Source: Ectobius pallidus
Taxonomy: Eukaryota > Arthropoda > Insecta > Blattodea > Ectobiidae
Direction: 5' to 3'
Assembly: GCA_964059195.1 (NCBI GenBank)
Contig: CAXKWD010000003.1
Location: 21,620,606 to 21,684,605 of the forward strand
Length of the DNA stretch: 64,000 nucleotides
The stretch's first letter is position 1. Every line of letters starts with the position of its first letter. Positions 31,308 to 60,545 of the stretch are shown here, piece after piece. The translations under genes were made by a program, and so were the position numbers. The notes under the pieces were generated by a model. The model was given only the letters and a program-made list of their open reading frames with translations, had not been told where the DNA came from and did not search any database.

Positions 31308-31375
31308 CGTAGCGTAGTGGTCAAGACTCCTAGCTATAATGCTAGGGGTCCCGGGTTCGAATCCCGGTCGATCCA
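31308..31375 (+). repeat. tRNA-like sequence (SINE head or tRNA pseudogene)
   Basis: Contains GTAGCGTAGTGGTCAAGACT (A-box-like), an anticodon-like hairpin CTAGC-TATAAT-GCTAG and a perfect T-arm CCCGGGTTCGAATCCCGG. The anticodon loop is one base short and the 5' side of an acceptor stem does not pair with GATCCA, so I do not call a functional tRNA. A polypurine tract follows at 31430-31500. Confidence 0.6.
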
Positions 31376-31429
31376 AAATTTACTATTAGGAATAGGTCTC
31401 AAATAGGTAGATAGGTAGATAGGGTGAAG

Positions 31430-31500
31430 AGGAGGTGAGAGGAAAAGAGGAAGGAGACGGGAAAGGAAGAGAAGAAGAAAATAAAGAAGAAATAAATTAT
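31430..31500. repeat. Polypurine tract
   Basis: About 70 bases almost entirely A and G on the plus strand (GAGGAGGTGAGAGGAAAAG and on). Low complexity. Confidence 0.8.
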
Positions 31501-31939
31501 TTTTTTCTGTTTCATCAGTTCTTTAAGAGATGGCGCCACCGTCGCTACTAGTAGTTCAAATGCCGCCGCTAGGGGAGGGAGTTAGAGAGTTGGAGTGAGG
31601 GACTCGCATGGGGCGCAAAGTTCGGTTTTCCCAGAATTTGTACTTATTATCTAGTTACTTACGCATGTAGGCCCTACATGTAATATTTCTGACTACACAT
31701 CCAGAAATGAAGTAGGCCTATGTGATTATGACACCAAAAATAATGCTGCTTTGAAATTGCCACAATTTAAACTCAGTAAATCAATTAATTCTCATCTATA
31801 TTTGGGCCCTAAGTGTTACAATGAGCTGACTTTTTTTGTAAAAATTTATAGCAAAAATAAATTCTTAGCAGTTACCGGTACGTATTATTTTAGAAATAAA
31901 TACTTTTTATTCCGTTTTGTAGTGTATTATCTTATATAT

Positions 31940-32047
31940 ATGAATAAATAACCTTCTTTTAATTCCTTCGGCTACTGTTATCAATTGGTTAATATTATCA
32001 GATTAGCTGCATCCCGAAGTGATCACTATAAGCAGCGTGCACTGTAC
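31940..32047. mobile_element. Tigger-like element end
   Basis: The segment matches, in reverse, the left end of the element at 9305 (GTGATCACT...GCAGCGTGCACTG, followed by TA). Only this end is recognised. Confidence 0.6.
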
Positions 32048-32639
32048 ATAGATTAGTGATTTTATTTGTTAAAAACATTTCATAATGCTAGAACTTCTCC
32101 TTAATTACTTTGAATTCCCACTCAAGAGCTCTTGGCGGAGACTACAGGTCTCCACTGCTTGTTGTTGGATGTTCGAGAGTTGGGAAACAAGCATAAGCTG
32201 TGACGTCTTGCTTGAAGTAGCAAGAATAAAAATTGTTTCTATTTCACTGCCAGCTCTCTTTATAGACAAACTGAAGTGGATGGCATCACGGTTGTCATGG
32301 CAAAGAACCAGTTAAGTTCTGCGTATTAGGGGCATGGCCTGTATAACTTGTGGAAGGGTGGGCTATCCTGCACCTAGTTGGCCAACTTCCCTTTCGGAAG
32401 CACAAGATCGTGAGATCCCATGATAAGGAAAAACTTTAAAAATTATTCTGATAAGGTAAAAATATTGGTGAAGTGCCACTTCACCTACTTCCCCTGAATA
32501 GCCGCCACTCCATTCCAATCCATTTCTTCGCCGTAGTCATAGAGAGTAGGGAATTGTCAAGTGTGTGTAAAAAATAAATCTAAAATAAAATAAGAAAAAG
32601 AGAAAAAAGTCTTCTATAGTTTATGTAGTTTTATTTGTA

Positions 32640-32922
32640 TTGGAGTGGTCATCGATAAATTCTGTTGTTGAATAACAAGCTTTTAGTAGTAGGCTAGATA
32701 TTTTCTTAGTTTGATTTGAAAAATGTTATTGTTTTCTATAGATTTTAGGTGTTTCGGTAGTAAGTTATGCAGTTTTATGCCCAACATCTGTGGTGTTTTA
32801 CTAGTTTTTAATAATTTGTGCCGGTGTAAGTTGTAGTCTATTTCAGTGTTACTTACGTTGTATTTGTGGCAGTCTGTTCTTTTCTTGGGTGGATGGCAGT
32901 AGATGGACATTATTTTCAACAC
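32640..32922 (-). mobile_element. LINE C-terminal fragment
   Basis: Minus-strand reading NVSNTEIDYNLHRHKL, MLGIKLHNLLPKHLKSI and FQIKLRKYLAYYSFYS, the far C-terminus of a LINE protein family also represented at 45560-45942 and 63590-64000. Confidence 0.72.
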
Positions 32923-33033
32923 CTTCTGTAGTCAAGGTTAGTAAACGACATGAAAACAGAATTTTTAATAACCAACTGTATAGAACCCCGTTCCCCAGCA
33001 AATGAGTGTGCTGATGTGGGGAGCGCATGCTGT

Positions 33034-33791
33034 CTATACTTATCCAAGATGTGTACGGAGCAAAAGTAAACAACAGACTTGCCTTGACTAACTATGTCCT
33101 GTCATCTCATTGGTTAATCGTACCAGCGCATACTTCACAAAAGTGTGACATGCTCAGTCAGATGTTTACTTCCATTCTGCACACATCGTACAATTAACCT
33201 ATTTATAAGTTATCTTATGTAATTGTGAAAACATAAGTTCTGTTAAGTGAGTTGCTTGCTTTTGTATTTGTATCATATATATGTTTTACAACATATAACC
33301 AGCAATTTAAGATTTAATTTGTTTTTATCATTGCCTTGGCAAATTTGTTGATTCTGAAGAAAAACAAGTGATATAAGTTTCTAAATGCAAGATGTATTTT
33401 ATAACATAATTAATTAATTTCTTGTACTTCTCATTTACATAATGTGTGATGAAGTACAGCACATTGTAAGTAAAAGTAATAGGCAAGGCCTCTAATTTTA
33501 TAAAAGAAAATTGCAAGCCATGGCCTTCAGAATTTACATTACCAATAAAGAAACGTGCGAGGAAAAGGTTTGTCTAGTGGCGAGAAGATACAGATTGTAA
33601 ATATATATAAAACATTGGGAACCAAACTGGATCCTTGGTGATTAATCTAAAAAAGAAAGCTCAATTTACTTTACTGTATGTAACTTACTGTATGTAACGG
33701 ACTAAACAATCTCAAAAATGAACTTTTGTGAACTGTGCTTTGTACTTTGACGTTTGGTTGTTCACTTTTGCTCCGTACATCTCAAGTATAG
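33034..33791. mobile_element. TIR transposon, class uncertain
   Basis: CTATACTT followed shortly by GATGTGTACGGAGCAAAAGT at the left; in reverse the right end reads CTATACTTGAGATGTACGGA and on through GCAAAAGTGAACAAC. About 758 bp, non-coding. No convincing target duplication. Confidence 0.65.
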
Positions 33792-34800
33792 TGCCATAAA
33801 GAATCCCAAGGAATGCTCTGTACAAGGGCTCTTACATGTTTCAACATGTTGGATCAACAGTAAACATAGCCCAACCTATACCAATACTGTAATTATACAA
33901 CTGATATGAAAGAATTAATAGCGTGAACCAAAGAGAAGTCACCAGACTTTTATTATCCACTACATGGCGAACGATAGATGTATGCTGCGCACCGGCGAAG
34001 CTCCACCTGCTCTCACCCGCCTGCTCGTTTCCCCTGCTGACCCTCGTCTCTGAGCCAATGTGCACGCTACTGCTTGCTTCCCCTACAACTCCTTTCACGG
34101 CTATGTACTTGCTAGTTACGAAAATTACAATTGTACCGTAGTAAAATTACTTTATTAATTTAGTAGGGCATTCTGAATTCTCCCGAAATTCTAGTTCAGT
34201 GGCAGTTAGGTTATGAACAATGTTATTAATTTAGGTGGGCATTCTGAATTTGGTATTAGACTTGAATAGCCCACCGATTCCTTCCCCTCGCTTCCGAGCC
34301 TGCGCACGGACCGTACGATGGCTTCCTTGATAATCATAACACTGTTTTATGAAAGGTGTGAAAGAGTAAAAACCTTCTGCATTTAGTTAAATAATGATAG
34401 GTAAATATTCTAGGTCAGTGACAGGTTTTGTTAGGTTAGCAACGTTATGTTAGTTTAGGAGCAATATACTGAATAGCGCGATGTTTATTATGTCTCACAT
34501 TGAATCTCTCCTGCGATGAAACCCTAAACCCTGCCTTCCAACGCAGGTTGCATTATCGACAGTTCGTGGGAGGAGCCTAGTGCACAGCATAAAACTATTT
34601 TTTCCCACTAAACGTTTCACCATTGCCTTCATGCAATGTTACTTGCGACTACATACAGGAAGACCATGCGAAAGAGCCAAGCAGCCGACGTGTGTTCTGT
34701 CAACACTCTACCGACCACGCAAAAGTCTCTGACCAGATCCTCGAGAAACATATCATAAGACGATTGAAAATATTCAAAAATTTGTATTACTACACACAGA

Positions 34801-35025
34801 CTACCTACCGTCGATGCGGTGTTGATCACGTTGATGTCGGTCAATATTCTGCTGACTAGAAAAATGTTTACCACACTGACCACATAAATGAGACCCAGTA
34901 TCTTTTGGGTGCCGCTTTCTTGGCACCAATTCATCTAGCTTTAGGGGATGTTTTTGTTTTACATGTTTCCGAAAATTATCTCTTACTTCATAGTTCCTAC
35001 CACACTCTGGACAAACCATTGAGCT
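34801..35025 (-). CDS. Isolated two-finger C2H2 exon
   Basis: The minus-strand frame has a possible acceptor (AATAG before 35025) and encodes MVCPECGRNYEVRDNFRKHV and then HLCGQCGKHFSSQQNIDRHQ with H-x4-H ends, i.e. two C2H2 fingers joined by a basic linker. It ends HRIDGR and a stop; a donor-like GTAGGT overlaps the stop, so it could be internal. Pairs of fingers on a short terminal exon are typical of alternatively spliced BTB-zinc-finger genes such as lola, but no BTB exon is visible. It could also belong to a gene to the right or be a lost exon. Confidence 0.5.
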   Translation of the reverse strand, partial: SSMVCPECGRNYEVRDNFRKHVKQKHPLKLDELVPRKRHPKDTGSHLCGQCGKHFSSQQNIDRHQRDQHRIDGR

Positions 35026-35039
35026 CTATTACATACTGG

Positions 35040-36085
35040 AGGTAGCACTGCATGATGAAAAATCGTGACGGCAGGGTTCGCGGTCCGCCATGAAAGTGAA
35101 CGTATACTTTAGCTCCTATCCCGTATCTCCTTCTAACAAACTCATGTGAATTAATGGAATTATGAAGATGTATTGGCGTTTTTAAAAACTTTTATGAATG
35201 AAGCGTTTCAATATAAACTACTTGATGCTTTTTAAGTACATAACAAAACTAATTTCATAATGTAATGGTTTGGTAAAAATATTTCTTTAATCTAAATCAG
35301 GCGTGAATGTGCATTGGTAAACAGTTGTAAACACTCGCATTTAAAAATTTAAAATAACTTCACATTAGGCCTACATATTGCGATATTATGCTTCATTTCT
35401 ATATATAAAGAGAATAGGCAAAATCTGTGCTAAGTGCTTTGGAAATGCATAAACCGTGACCTTCAACTGTATCGTTACTGTACTGGATACAATTCACATT
35501 ATTTATTATTATTTTTAATACTTCCTGTAGACTAGCGCAAAGGGAAGCCACTGAAATTTAATTTCAAAATACTTAAAGTCTTAATACTACTTAGAAGTTC
35601 CTTTTTCTTCAAATCTGAAATTAATTAGCCATGCTATTTATCTTCTTGTTCTTGCAACAGACAATCGTCTGTAGCGTTTTTGTTTTTTCTCAATTCTGTT
35701 TTGATAGGAGATGGTGGGAGGTCATCTGTTTGTGTCTGTTTATCTATTTTCGTATAATTTTCAGCGAGGTCTTATACAAAAACTTCTGCTTCCTCTTATT
35801 TCTGCGATTAAAAACTAGCATGAAAAATTTAGGCCTACATGCATAAGAATACTAAGTTATATTTACATGACTGACATATTGCATAATTTATATTCCTACA
35901 TGGTACCTAAAGTAGGCCTACTACTAACCACATTACGAACCACTTGTCTTTTTGGAACAATCATTTTTTGAAGATGTCCTGGAAAATTGAAGACTATGGT
36001 GGTACAGCATCTCTTAGTAATTTTACGAGTGCACCAGACCTTGACATTATAGCAATCAGGCGTCTGCTGCTTAATGTACTGTTCG
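35040..36085. other. No gene seen
   Basis: AT-rich, with several TAGGCCTA octamers (near 35367, 35831 and 35914). No supported frame. Confidence 0.5.
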
Positions 36086-36094
36086 CTGTGGGTG

Positions 36095-36180
36095 ACCAGT
36101 GCCGTTCCTAGGGCGGGGCGGTCCGCCCCGGGCCCCACTTACTATGGGGGCCCCTAGTGATGCCCCACCCTAATATAAAA
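36095..36180. mobile_element. hAT-type terminal fragment
   Basis: CAGTGCCGTTCCTAGGGCGG with following GC-rich GGTCCGCCCCGGGCCCC resembles the ends of short hAT elements found elsewhere in the window. The partner end was not found. Confidence 0.4.
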
Positions 36181-36837
36181 ATTAATGTTCCACCTCTTTT
36201 TTTGATCATCGGAATTTTTGTATTAAATACAAATATTGCATATTTGACGTGTTAACAATTACAAAAAATTGACTCCTATTATCAATATTTTGGTCTCCTG
36301 CTGTGAGAGGTTACTAGGAGATGCGTAGTTGGATACTGCGCTGAAATGCATCATTCAACTGATGAAAAATAGAACATGTCCTAATTTTTGTCATATTTAA
36401 ACATGACCATTTTCCCATTTCATTACTTTTTAATTATGCACATATTTGTATTTTGCTAATTAGTTAACTTAATATTTTTGAACTAATATATGTTTGTATT
36501 TAATAAATAAATACATTAAATACTACATGAGTTCGCTCCCTTATTCTGGCTTTTATTTTTTCGTATAGCTTAGCCCATGGAGACGATCTGAAAGACAAAA
36601 AGGCTAGCCATAGAAAAATAAATTAAAAATATTCGTGTTCGTAGCTTTTGCTGGGGGAAGGGGCTTAAGTCCACTTCCATTTCTCTGGAGCTCTGTGGAG
36701 CCATATGCCACGCAATATTTGACCATTTTGTCATGAAAAATAACAAAAACGCATTCATAAATATACGTTTACCATAGGAAGCACACTTCACCAATACGTA
36801 CGGAGTAGCCAACTTAACAAAAAGTGAACGTCACGAT

Positions 36838-37950
36838 TTATGCAGTTCCAAAGCACAGCTGTTCATTGAAGATCATGGCATCGGTACAATAAAAGTCCTC
36901 CCATATCATTGCCCTCTTTTGTTGCAGTTCATGTATCAGCTCGTCGTAGGCCGCTGTAGCGGGCAGAATCAACTGTGTACGGAGTTCTGCTATAAAGTAA
37001 TCTTCTTTGGATAGGACATATACGAGGCGTGAAGGGGTAAATTTTGAGAGATTCATTATCTTTTTCAAATATTTTGACTTGACACTTTCTATCGCCTTTA
37101 GGTCTTTTTTCTTTAGATGACTCCAAATACGTTCCAGCGCATATGTCACCACTGGTGCAACTTTCAGCTTGAAGAGTTCAATTGCCGTGTCCATTGATAA
37201 TTTCCCTTTGTGCTTCACCTCATTCATTGCAGCTACAGCCGCCGCAGTTTTCTCCTTGACATGTGTGGTAAAGACATCTCCGTGGCTTTGGAATGTCAGC
37301 CCCAGATATTTAAAATTATTTACTATTTTCAGTTCTTTTCCTTCCAGTTCAATTTTCCGATTCATCGATAATCTCCCGCCCCTTCTAAAGGTCATCATCA
37401 CGGTCTTTTCCCTGTTCATAGTTATCCCGTTAGTTTTTGACCAGTTTAATAACTTATTAAAAGCTGTTTGGAGATGTTCGATCGACGCAGATGTCAGGAC
37501 CATGTCATCCGCATACATGAATATGGCTACGTCTTTAGTTGCGACCGCTTGCACTACGTCCATGACTGCGACGTTGAACAGTAGAGGGCTAAGGGGGTCG
37601 CCCTGGAGCACACCATTAGTTTGTACGATTGCGTCTGACACCATTCTATTATCATCTATCTGAACCGCGTTATTTGCTAGTATGCTTCTCAGTAGCCTCG
37701 CGATGTAATGATGATGCCCAATTAGAGATTCCACCTTGTCTATTATCAATTTCCTGCTGACAAGGTCAAAAGCCTTGCAGTAGTCTACAAATATGGCGTG
37801 CAGCTTGCCCCTTTTTATGGTCAGAGCTTTCTCTATCTCGCTTTGAAGGCACGCTATAGCATGAATTGTTGAGCGGCCCTTTCGAAACCCAAATTGTTCT
37901 TCTGGGATTCTCGGTTCTATTAGTTTTGACAGTCTGTCCGTCAAGAAATA
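36838..37950 (-). mobile_element. Non-LTR reverse transcriptase, intact frame
   Basis: An uninterrupted minus-strand frame of about 368 codons carries reverse transcriptase motifs in order: QFGFRKGRSTIHAI, IFVDYCKAFD, GVLQGDPLSPLLFN, MYADDMVL and FKYLGLTFQSHG, then the thumb region. It is 5'-truncated just before LTDRLSK, with no endonuclease. The lack of stops suggests a recent insertion compared with other LINE pieces here. Family not fixed; it resembles insect LINEs broadly. Confidence 0.9.
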
Positions 37951-40340
37951 TCATGATCCAGGGTTACAGTGTCAGTGTGAATTGTGCGGACGTCAATGCG
38001 ACAGATACCATGTGATGTTCTGTGAACGACGCGGGCTCTCCCTGACCAAATTCTGTGAAGAATAAACAAATGCACATTGTGCGAATTACTTAATTTATTA
38101 AAGCACAGCTGTTGTGTATCCTGTTTATATATTGAGATCACTGGGACAAACAAACATTTTACTATTCAGAAACACGAGGCCACGAGCAACGCTTGTAAAC
38201 ACACTTGCAATTTGCAACTCAATTCTCCTTGCCCATGGAGAACAAGAGTGCAAAGCAGTTAACATGCATAACGAGAATCTTTATCCTTTATTGACGCGGG
38301 CATTTAAATTTTTTTTTCTTCTTTTTCGTTGCGTTATTCCTATCCATAAATTAAGTAAAAGCTTGTAGGCCTAGTGTTTACTATTTTCTTCCATAATTTA
38401 CATCAAGACCCATGGCTATCAGAAACTCTGAACTATCTCCTAATTTCTGCTGTATGGGCATTCTCTTTTTCTACCCTTTCGTTTCCCGACTCTATTTCGC
38501 TCAGGTATATGATGGGTGTGTACACATTCACACTGTTAGATATTTCTTCACCCATATATAGGATTGCCAAGTTTTTGAAATGCCAATTGACCGGTCATGT
38601 TGACATGACATGACATAATGACATTAACTCTAGAAAACACTGATATAAATAATTTATTACAATGCAATTATATTTAAGGCACAAAATTTATTACCGATAT
38701 CTTGCTGTTTCATTTTCTACATAAAACGTTAAAATCCGTATTTTTCTTCACTTTTAGCCTTTTCTTCTTCTTCTTCTTCCAATAATGCTAAATTTCCTTT
38801 AATCAAGTCATGAAATTTCTGATCAACATTTCTGATCAAAGTAAAGCAAGACTTCAATTTCTGATTTCATCAGAGTTGCTAAGCATTTATTTATCATTCC
38901 ATTTGTTTTTAAGAATTGAAAAAAAAGAAACTTTCAAAATGAGCATTTGAACCAGGTATACTCAGGAAATCAGGTATACCAGCATTAGTAACTTGGTTCG
39001 CTTGCCTACTACTCATTTTGATCATAATGCAGAATTGCTAGATGAATATTGTATTGAAATGTAGGATAGGTAATAAATGCTACTGTAAATAGATAATTTT
39101 AACCATGTCAGAAATGAGTTCATCACATTTATTTATAAAATAACAACTCCCTGTATTTACAAGTTGCCAAAACAGACAGAGCGTAACATATCCAAGTAAC
39201 CAATACAACTATACAGTTAAAGTTTTCCCAAATTTATTAAACATTATTGATTACTGTATAAGTGGTGATGAAGAAGAGCGAGAGAACCCGCAGAGTGGCA
39301 ACGACAATATCTTTGATTTTCTTTTGATTTAGGTTGAACCTTTTTCAGGTAGAGAAGAAGTGATGTGAGATGGTACCACATGCTGCTGATATCAGGCCAA
39401 TTACTTCAATTGTTCGTAGGCCGTACTTCTGTTTGAAGTATGAAGCGGTTGGTAGATACAGTATATGGCTTTCTTTTCTTTATTGACTTCCTCAAGGCTG
39501 CCCCCTATGTTTTTCAAACCTATCGTGGGATCTAACAGGAAAAATGCTGTAAAAACGGGACATTACTTCAGACCTTCTGATATGGGGAATCCCATATAAT
39601 CTGGGACACCTGGCAACCCTATGCACATATTCTGCAAAATGGAATTTTTTGAATGGTTATACTGGGAGCACAACTTTTATTCCAAAAGCAAGTCCGTAAA
39701 AAACAAAACTCCTTCTTCCTATGTTTTTGATAACATTTGAAATTATAATAATCACCACAAGAACTACAAATTGGATTACCTCCTTGTATACTTGCTCAGA
39801 CTGGTCATCACCATCGTTTTCATATCAGGTCAACAAAAGCCAATGGACCATTTTTGAGGAAATACCATAATATCACTAAATCTTTTCAACCAAAATAAGT
39901 CATCCTAATAGTAAAACCCCTTTTTTATTCAATAGTTCTTTATTTTATGCTTTACTGAGCTGTGTCTGGAGTTAATTAATATTCTCAAATCTGTTATAAG
40001 GCAGCTGCCAACATGTCAGAGAGAGTTTATTTTTCTTTGATCCACTGACTTTAAAGAGTTGGCAGATCATTTCTGGGATTCCACAAAGGTTGGCATAGTT
40101 TGTAATTAGTTTATTTACTGCTGTCCATTTAGAGACAAAATTTTTACTCCGAGACAAAACTGCAAACTTCCTTCTTTCTATACCACAGTACCTTTGATTA
40201 CATCAATCACAAAAGCCTTTTTCTAAAACAGCATTTCTTTAAAGGAAATACATTACTTTTTTTAAATTTATTTATTTAAGGTCACTTTTTAACAACCAGG
40301 GTCACCAGCAACCACAATAATTATTAATACGTTAATATTG
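37951..40340. other. Intergenic, no gene seen
   Basis: Between the LINE and the SINE pair. Weak opposing motifs (GGATTGCCAAG near 38562 and CTGGCAACCCTA near 39612) might bound an old TIR element but no target duplication is evident. Confidence 0.4.
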
Positions 40341-40346
40341 AATAAG

Positions 40347-40645
40347 TGGGGTACACTGTGGTGTTAAGGCATTGCACTACAAACCAGAAGTCAAGGGTTC
40401 GATTCCTGATGAGGTCTTTGAGATTTTTCAATTCACCTAATCCTTCTGGTGGCACTATGGCCCTGGGGTTGACTCAGCCTCTAACAGAAATGAGTACCAG
40501 GAGTATTCCTGGGGGTAAAATAATGGCCAGTGCAAAGGGCTGACAACCTTGCCACCTTCATGTGCCGTATGTCACAATCTGGTAGCCTTAACCTCCTGGA
40601 AACCCTACGGGTCTCCATGGCCCATACAGGGATCACTTTACCTTT
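40347..40645 (+). repeat. tRNA-related SINE family X, copy 1
   Basis: The head has GTGGTGTTAAGGCATTGCAC and B box GGGTTCGATTCC. The body includes CCTTCTGGTGGCACTATGGC and ends CATACAGGGATCACTTTACC. A second copy with the same order is at 58510-58800 and a tail piece at 52850-52905. Confidence 0.82.
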
Positions 40646-40675
40646 TTCAATATTGAATAAGTGGTACAAGAAATG

Positions 40676-40995
40676 GACCGCCGGCGTGGTCTTGTGGTTA
40701 GCGTCGCTGACTACGGATCCGTCAGCCAGGATTCGATTCCCAGTACCTCCTTGGATTTTTCTGAGGTAGGGAGGTCTGGCAGGGGTGCACTCAGCCTCGT
40801 GATTCAAATTGAGGAGCTACTTGATAAAGAAGTAGCGGCTCCGGTCATGGAAACCACCATTAATGACCGTGGGTGTCAGCATGCTGACCACATGCCCCCC
40901 AATCCTGCCATCTGCCTATAAGTAGATGACGCAGCGGTCGGGTGGTAGGCCTTGTCCCTTCGGGGATGTCGTGCCACGGAGTTTAGTTTAGGTAC
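40676..40995 (+). repeat. tRNA-related SINE family Y, copy 1
   Basis: The head has GTGGTCTTGTGGTTAGCG and GGATTCGATTCCC. The body has CTCAGCCTCGTG and GAGCTACTTGATAAA, and the tail CTTCGGGGATGTCGTGCCAC. Related copies at 54815-55070 and, minus strand, 56270-56400. Confidence 0.82.
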
Positions 40996-41665
40996 AAGAA
41001 ATGAAGTATCTAGAAAAACATATATTGAAACTTGGTTCATGTTTGTGACTTTTCTGCTCCTGCTTGGTGATCGTCTATAAAGGAGGGTTGATTACTCTTG
41101 GAGGAAATTAATTAAAAACAATGCTGAGTGTAAATTTATAAAACAGTTTCCTACATATCACATAATACATAGTAAGGGGGAGAGTAAGCTTTTTTTAAAA
41201 ATTGAGGTATGATAGGGAAAACGTTTGGAATAGCACATCGTCTCTGGTTTTTCCTACTTCCTTCACTGGTTATAACCATTACTCAACAACTGAATATAAC
41301 CAATATCGATGCACCTAGCTACCTGTGTTAGAAATGGGATATTTTTCTATACGGCTCATACTGTATGAAGGAAAATCAGGTGGGCCTTTAGCGGGACTTG
41401 CCTGTGCAAGTAGTGAAAGACAGCGAGGCAATTTTCCCAGTTCAGATAACTCCGTGCCTAACAGAAGCGTTATGTTGTGCAATTTCAATTGTGTGGCAGG
41501 AAACTATACACAAACCAAAAATTTAAAGGGTACCAAGAGAAAGAAGAAATGTTTCTGAAGCCACCTGTACAAAAGCCATATTTTTGTGACAAATGGTTGA
41601 TGAGCTATGAGGTTTTGAATGATAAGTAACATTAGTTCACAGGCTTCCATGGCCGGTGTTACACA
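40996..41665. other. No gene seen
   Basis: Downstream of gene 2. One plus-strand frame (41325-41558) has no recognisable domain. Confidence 0.5.
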
Positions 41666-41669
41666 TAAA

Positions 41670-42118
41670 CTGATAGTAATTCCTATCCGGGTTTGGCCAC
41701 GTCATGTATTTATTATCTTCTGACGTTTCGGACATCATATCGTGCCCTTCTTCTGAGAAAAATTCGCAATAAAAATAAGTGCCTGTGGAGAGTAAACAGT
41801 TGCAGTTGTCATGATGTCAGTTTTAAAGTTTTAATTGTTTCACGCCAGATGTCACTGATCTTATATCCATCTTCCCTGTTTATGTTATGGGGATGTTTAA
41901 TAATTTCTATGGCTTCTGTAACAAGTCTAGGGAATCTTCTGTTTTCATGTTTAAGAAGAGTTATGTAATCGAAAAGTATTTTGTGGCCCGTTTCGTCCGA
42001 ATGAGATGCTATGGCGGAGTAGTCAGTGACTACTCTGATATGATATGATGTCCGAAACGTCAGAAGACAATAAATACATAACGCGGCCAAACCCGGGTAG
42101 CAATTACTATCAGTTTAT
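41670..42118 (-). mobile_element. Penelope-like fragment with inverted ends
   Basis: The minus strand of 41809-42040 reads DYSAIASHSDETGHKILFDY, FPRLVTEAIEIIKHPHN and DIWRETIKTLK, the end of a Penelope-like protein. It is bracketed by inverted segments of about 80 bases containing CTGACGTTTCGGACATCATAT and GGTTTGGCCACGTCATG (41670-41745) mirrored at 42040-42118. Confidence 0.72.
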
Positions 42119-42341
42119 GGATAAGTAACATTGTTGATTAATTATGCATCTCCTGGGAGTAGTCACAAGAAATCTACATTCTCATTCTTTCTTCCAACCA
42201 GTGCGGCATCAGTCCACAAAGAATCGGCAGGGATTGGCACACACCATTTTCCTTCATACAGAGTGAGCTGCATAATGCTTAACATGATAATATTACTATC
42301 ATTTTAAAATGTAAAGTTAAATCTACTGAATGTGACCATAA

Positions 42342-42347
42342 TTTATT
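42342..42347 (-). terminator. Poly(A) signal of gene 2
   Basis: AATAAA on the minus strand about 70 bases after the stop codon at 42416, a normal position for a short 3' UTR. Confidence 0.65.
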
Positions 42348-42415
42348 TTCTTTGGCTACATCTAATTACATATTCAAAATGAAATATTTATAGCATATAC
42401 ATGCATTCCCTTTAA

Positions 42416-59333
<16,918 letters not shown>

Positions 59334-59392
59334 GTTGATAGAACTTCTGTGACTTCGATGTAAATGATACCTCAACATACTTTTTTCTCACC

Positions 59393-59400
59393 TTTATATA
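59393..59400 (-). promoter_or_regulatory. TATA box of gene 2
   Basis: TATATAAA on the minus strand, 60 bases above the ATG. An initiator-like TATCATT lies about 35 bases downstream (around 59365), giving a 5' leader of about 30 bases. Confidence 0.6.
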
Positions 59401-59404
59401 CATT

Positions 59405-60360
59405 TTATTTCAAAGTCATTCTTTGTGTCAAGCAAAAAATTACAGCGTACGTGAAACAATGTATGTGCTATCTTGACAAATTTATTATCACAAATGTTAG
59501 CAATTTGTGCAAGATAGTAGTTCAATTACTACTTGTGAACACGTACTATAGTCAAACATATATAATTTGCACTTTTATTTTACACTACAAAGAAGACAAT
59601 GACAGTTTAATTTCATTTTAGAGTATGCTTTATGAAGCGATAATGTAGTGACGATGAACGTGGTTCCTACTGTGTTGATCAAATCCGACCTGGGTCAGGT
59701 TATCTCTTCTGACGTAGAACAAGTGCTTTTTTGACGGTATGCAAAGTTATGCAGTACTGGCACCTTTTTTTTCTTAAAAAAATAAAATTTGGATATTATT
59801 GGAATATTCTTATCACAATTGCTATAAAATTATGTCCTATTACTTAAAATCAAGTTTGTTTCTTGGTTTTGTTAGATTTCTGCATACATACGAGTACATG
59901 ATAGTTTCTGTAAATTGCCATGGACATTAACTCAGAAAAATGACTTCTGGGAGAAGTGTGGGAGCTCCCGTGAGATTCAGTTAAAATGTTTCGGTGAGTA
60001 CCGCCACCTTTTTTGTTAGAAAAAAAGAACTGCTTAGAACAATATCCAACCAGAATGTAAATATGAAAAAATCTTATGTGAAACACAAAACTACCTCTAC
60101 CCAAATAAAAGTTATAATGTATAATGTATATATAGTTAGAATAATGTATTATAATACATCTCTCGAATCCTATGCCCCCATGTTGGGGCGAAGGGTCTCC
60201 AAGTGGAGGTTTCTGTTTACCTATGTGAATTTTGTTATGCTTATTTTCCTAGAGGGGGCAGAGGGACAGGCGGTAAGCCCATCACCTCTCAACCTCCCTC
60301 CGGAAATTAAGGTATTTCTTGGACGTGAAAGGGCCGACAAATTTTGTCCAGAGGCTCTAA
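59405..60360. other. Upstream of gene 2; no gene seen
   Basis: Plus-strand frames here (59364-59621, 59994-60365) have no recognisable domain. A palindromic TATAATACATTAT cluster lies near 60110-60170 and 60545-60600. Confidence 0.45.
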
Positions 60361-60364
60361 TTTA

Positions 60365-60545
60365 GGCTTGGAGTTCTTTTGCGTGCCTTAAATCTACGAC
60401 ATGGGCCCCCCAACTTAAAGTCCCTCCAGGAGAACTCTGTGCCCAGGATTTTTACGTCCTGAAAAACCCATCGACTGCAGCTGGGTTTGATCCCATGACC
60501 TTTGGATCTAGAGGCGGGCATGCTACCTCTAGACCACCGCAACTG
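60365..60545 (-). repeat. tRNA-related SINE
   Basis: The minus strand reads GCGGTGGTCTAGAGGTAGCA (A box), CATGGGATCAAACCCAGC (B box), then CAGTCGATGGGTTTTTCAGG. Head and part of the body. Confidence 0.65.

Noticed and set aside
31308..31375. Functional tRNA gene
   Set aside because: Perfect T-arm but a short anticodon loop and no pairing acceptor stem; more likely a SINE head or tRNA pseudogene.
33841..34141. Overlapping 70-85-codon frames on both strands
   Set aside because: No domain, no splice context; composition fits chance frames in a slightly GC-richer patch.
34151..34252. Short tandem duplication of GGGCATTCTGAATT
   Set aside because: Two imperfect units only; no structure or function can be argued.
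38562..39625. Old TIR element with GGATTGCCAAG ends
   Set aside because: The similarity of the two ends is short and no target duplication could be found.
41740..42060. Hammerhead ribozyme in the Penelope-like element (GATGTCCGAAACGTCAG)
   Set aside because: Penelope-like elements can carry hammerheads and GAAAC is present, but the canonical CUGAUGA core, a stem II and a cleavage-site UH in the right place are not visible.
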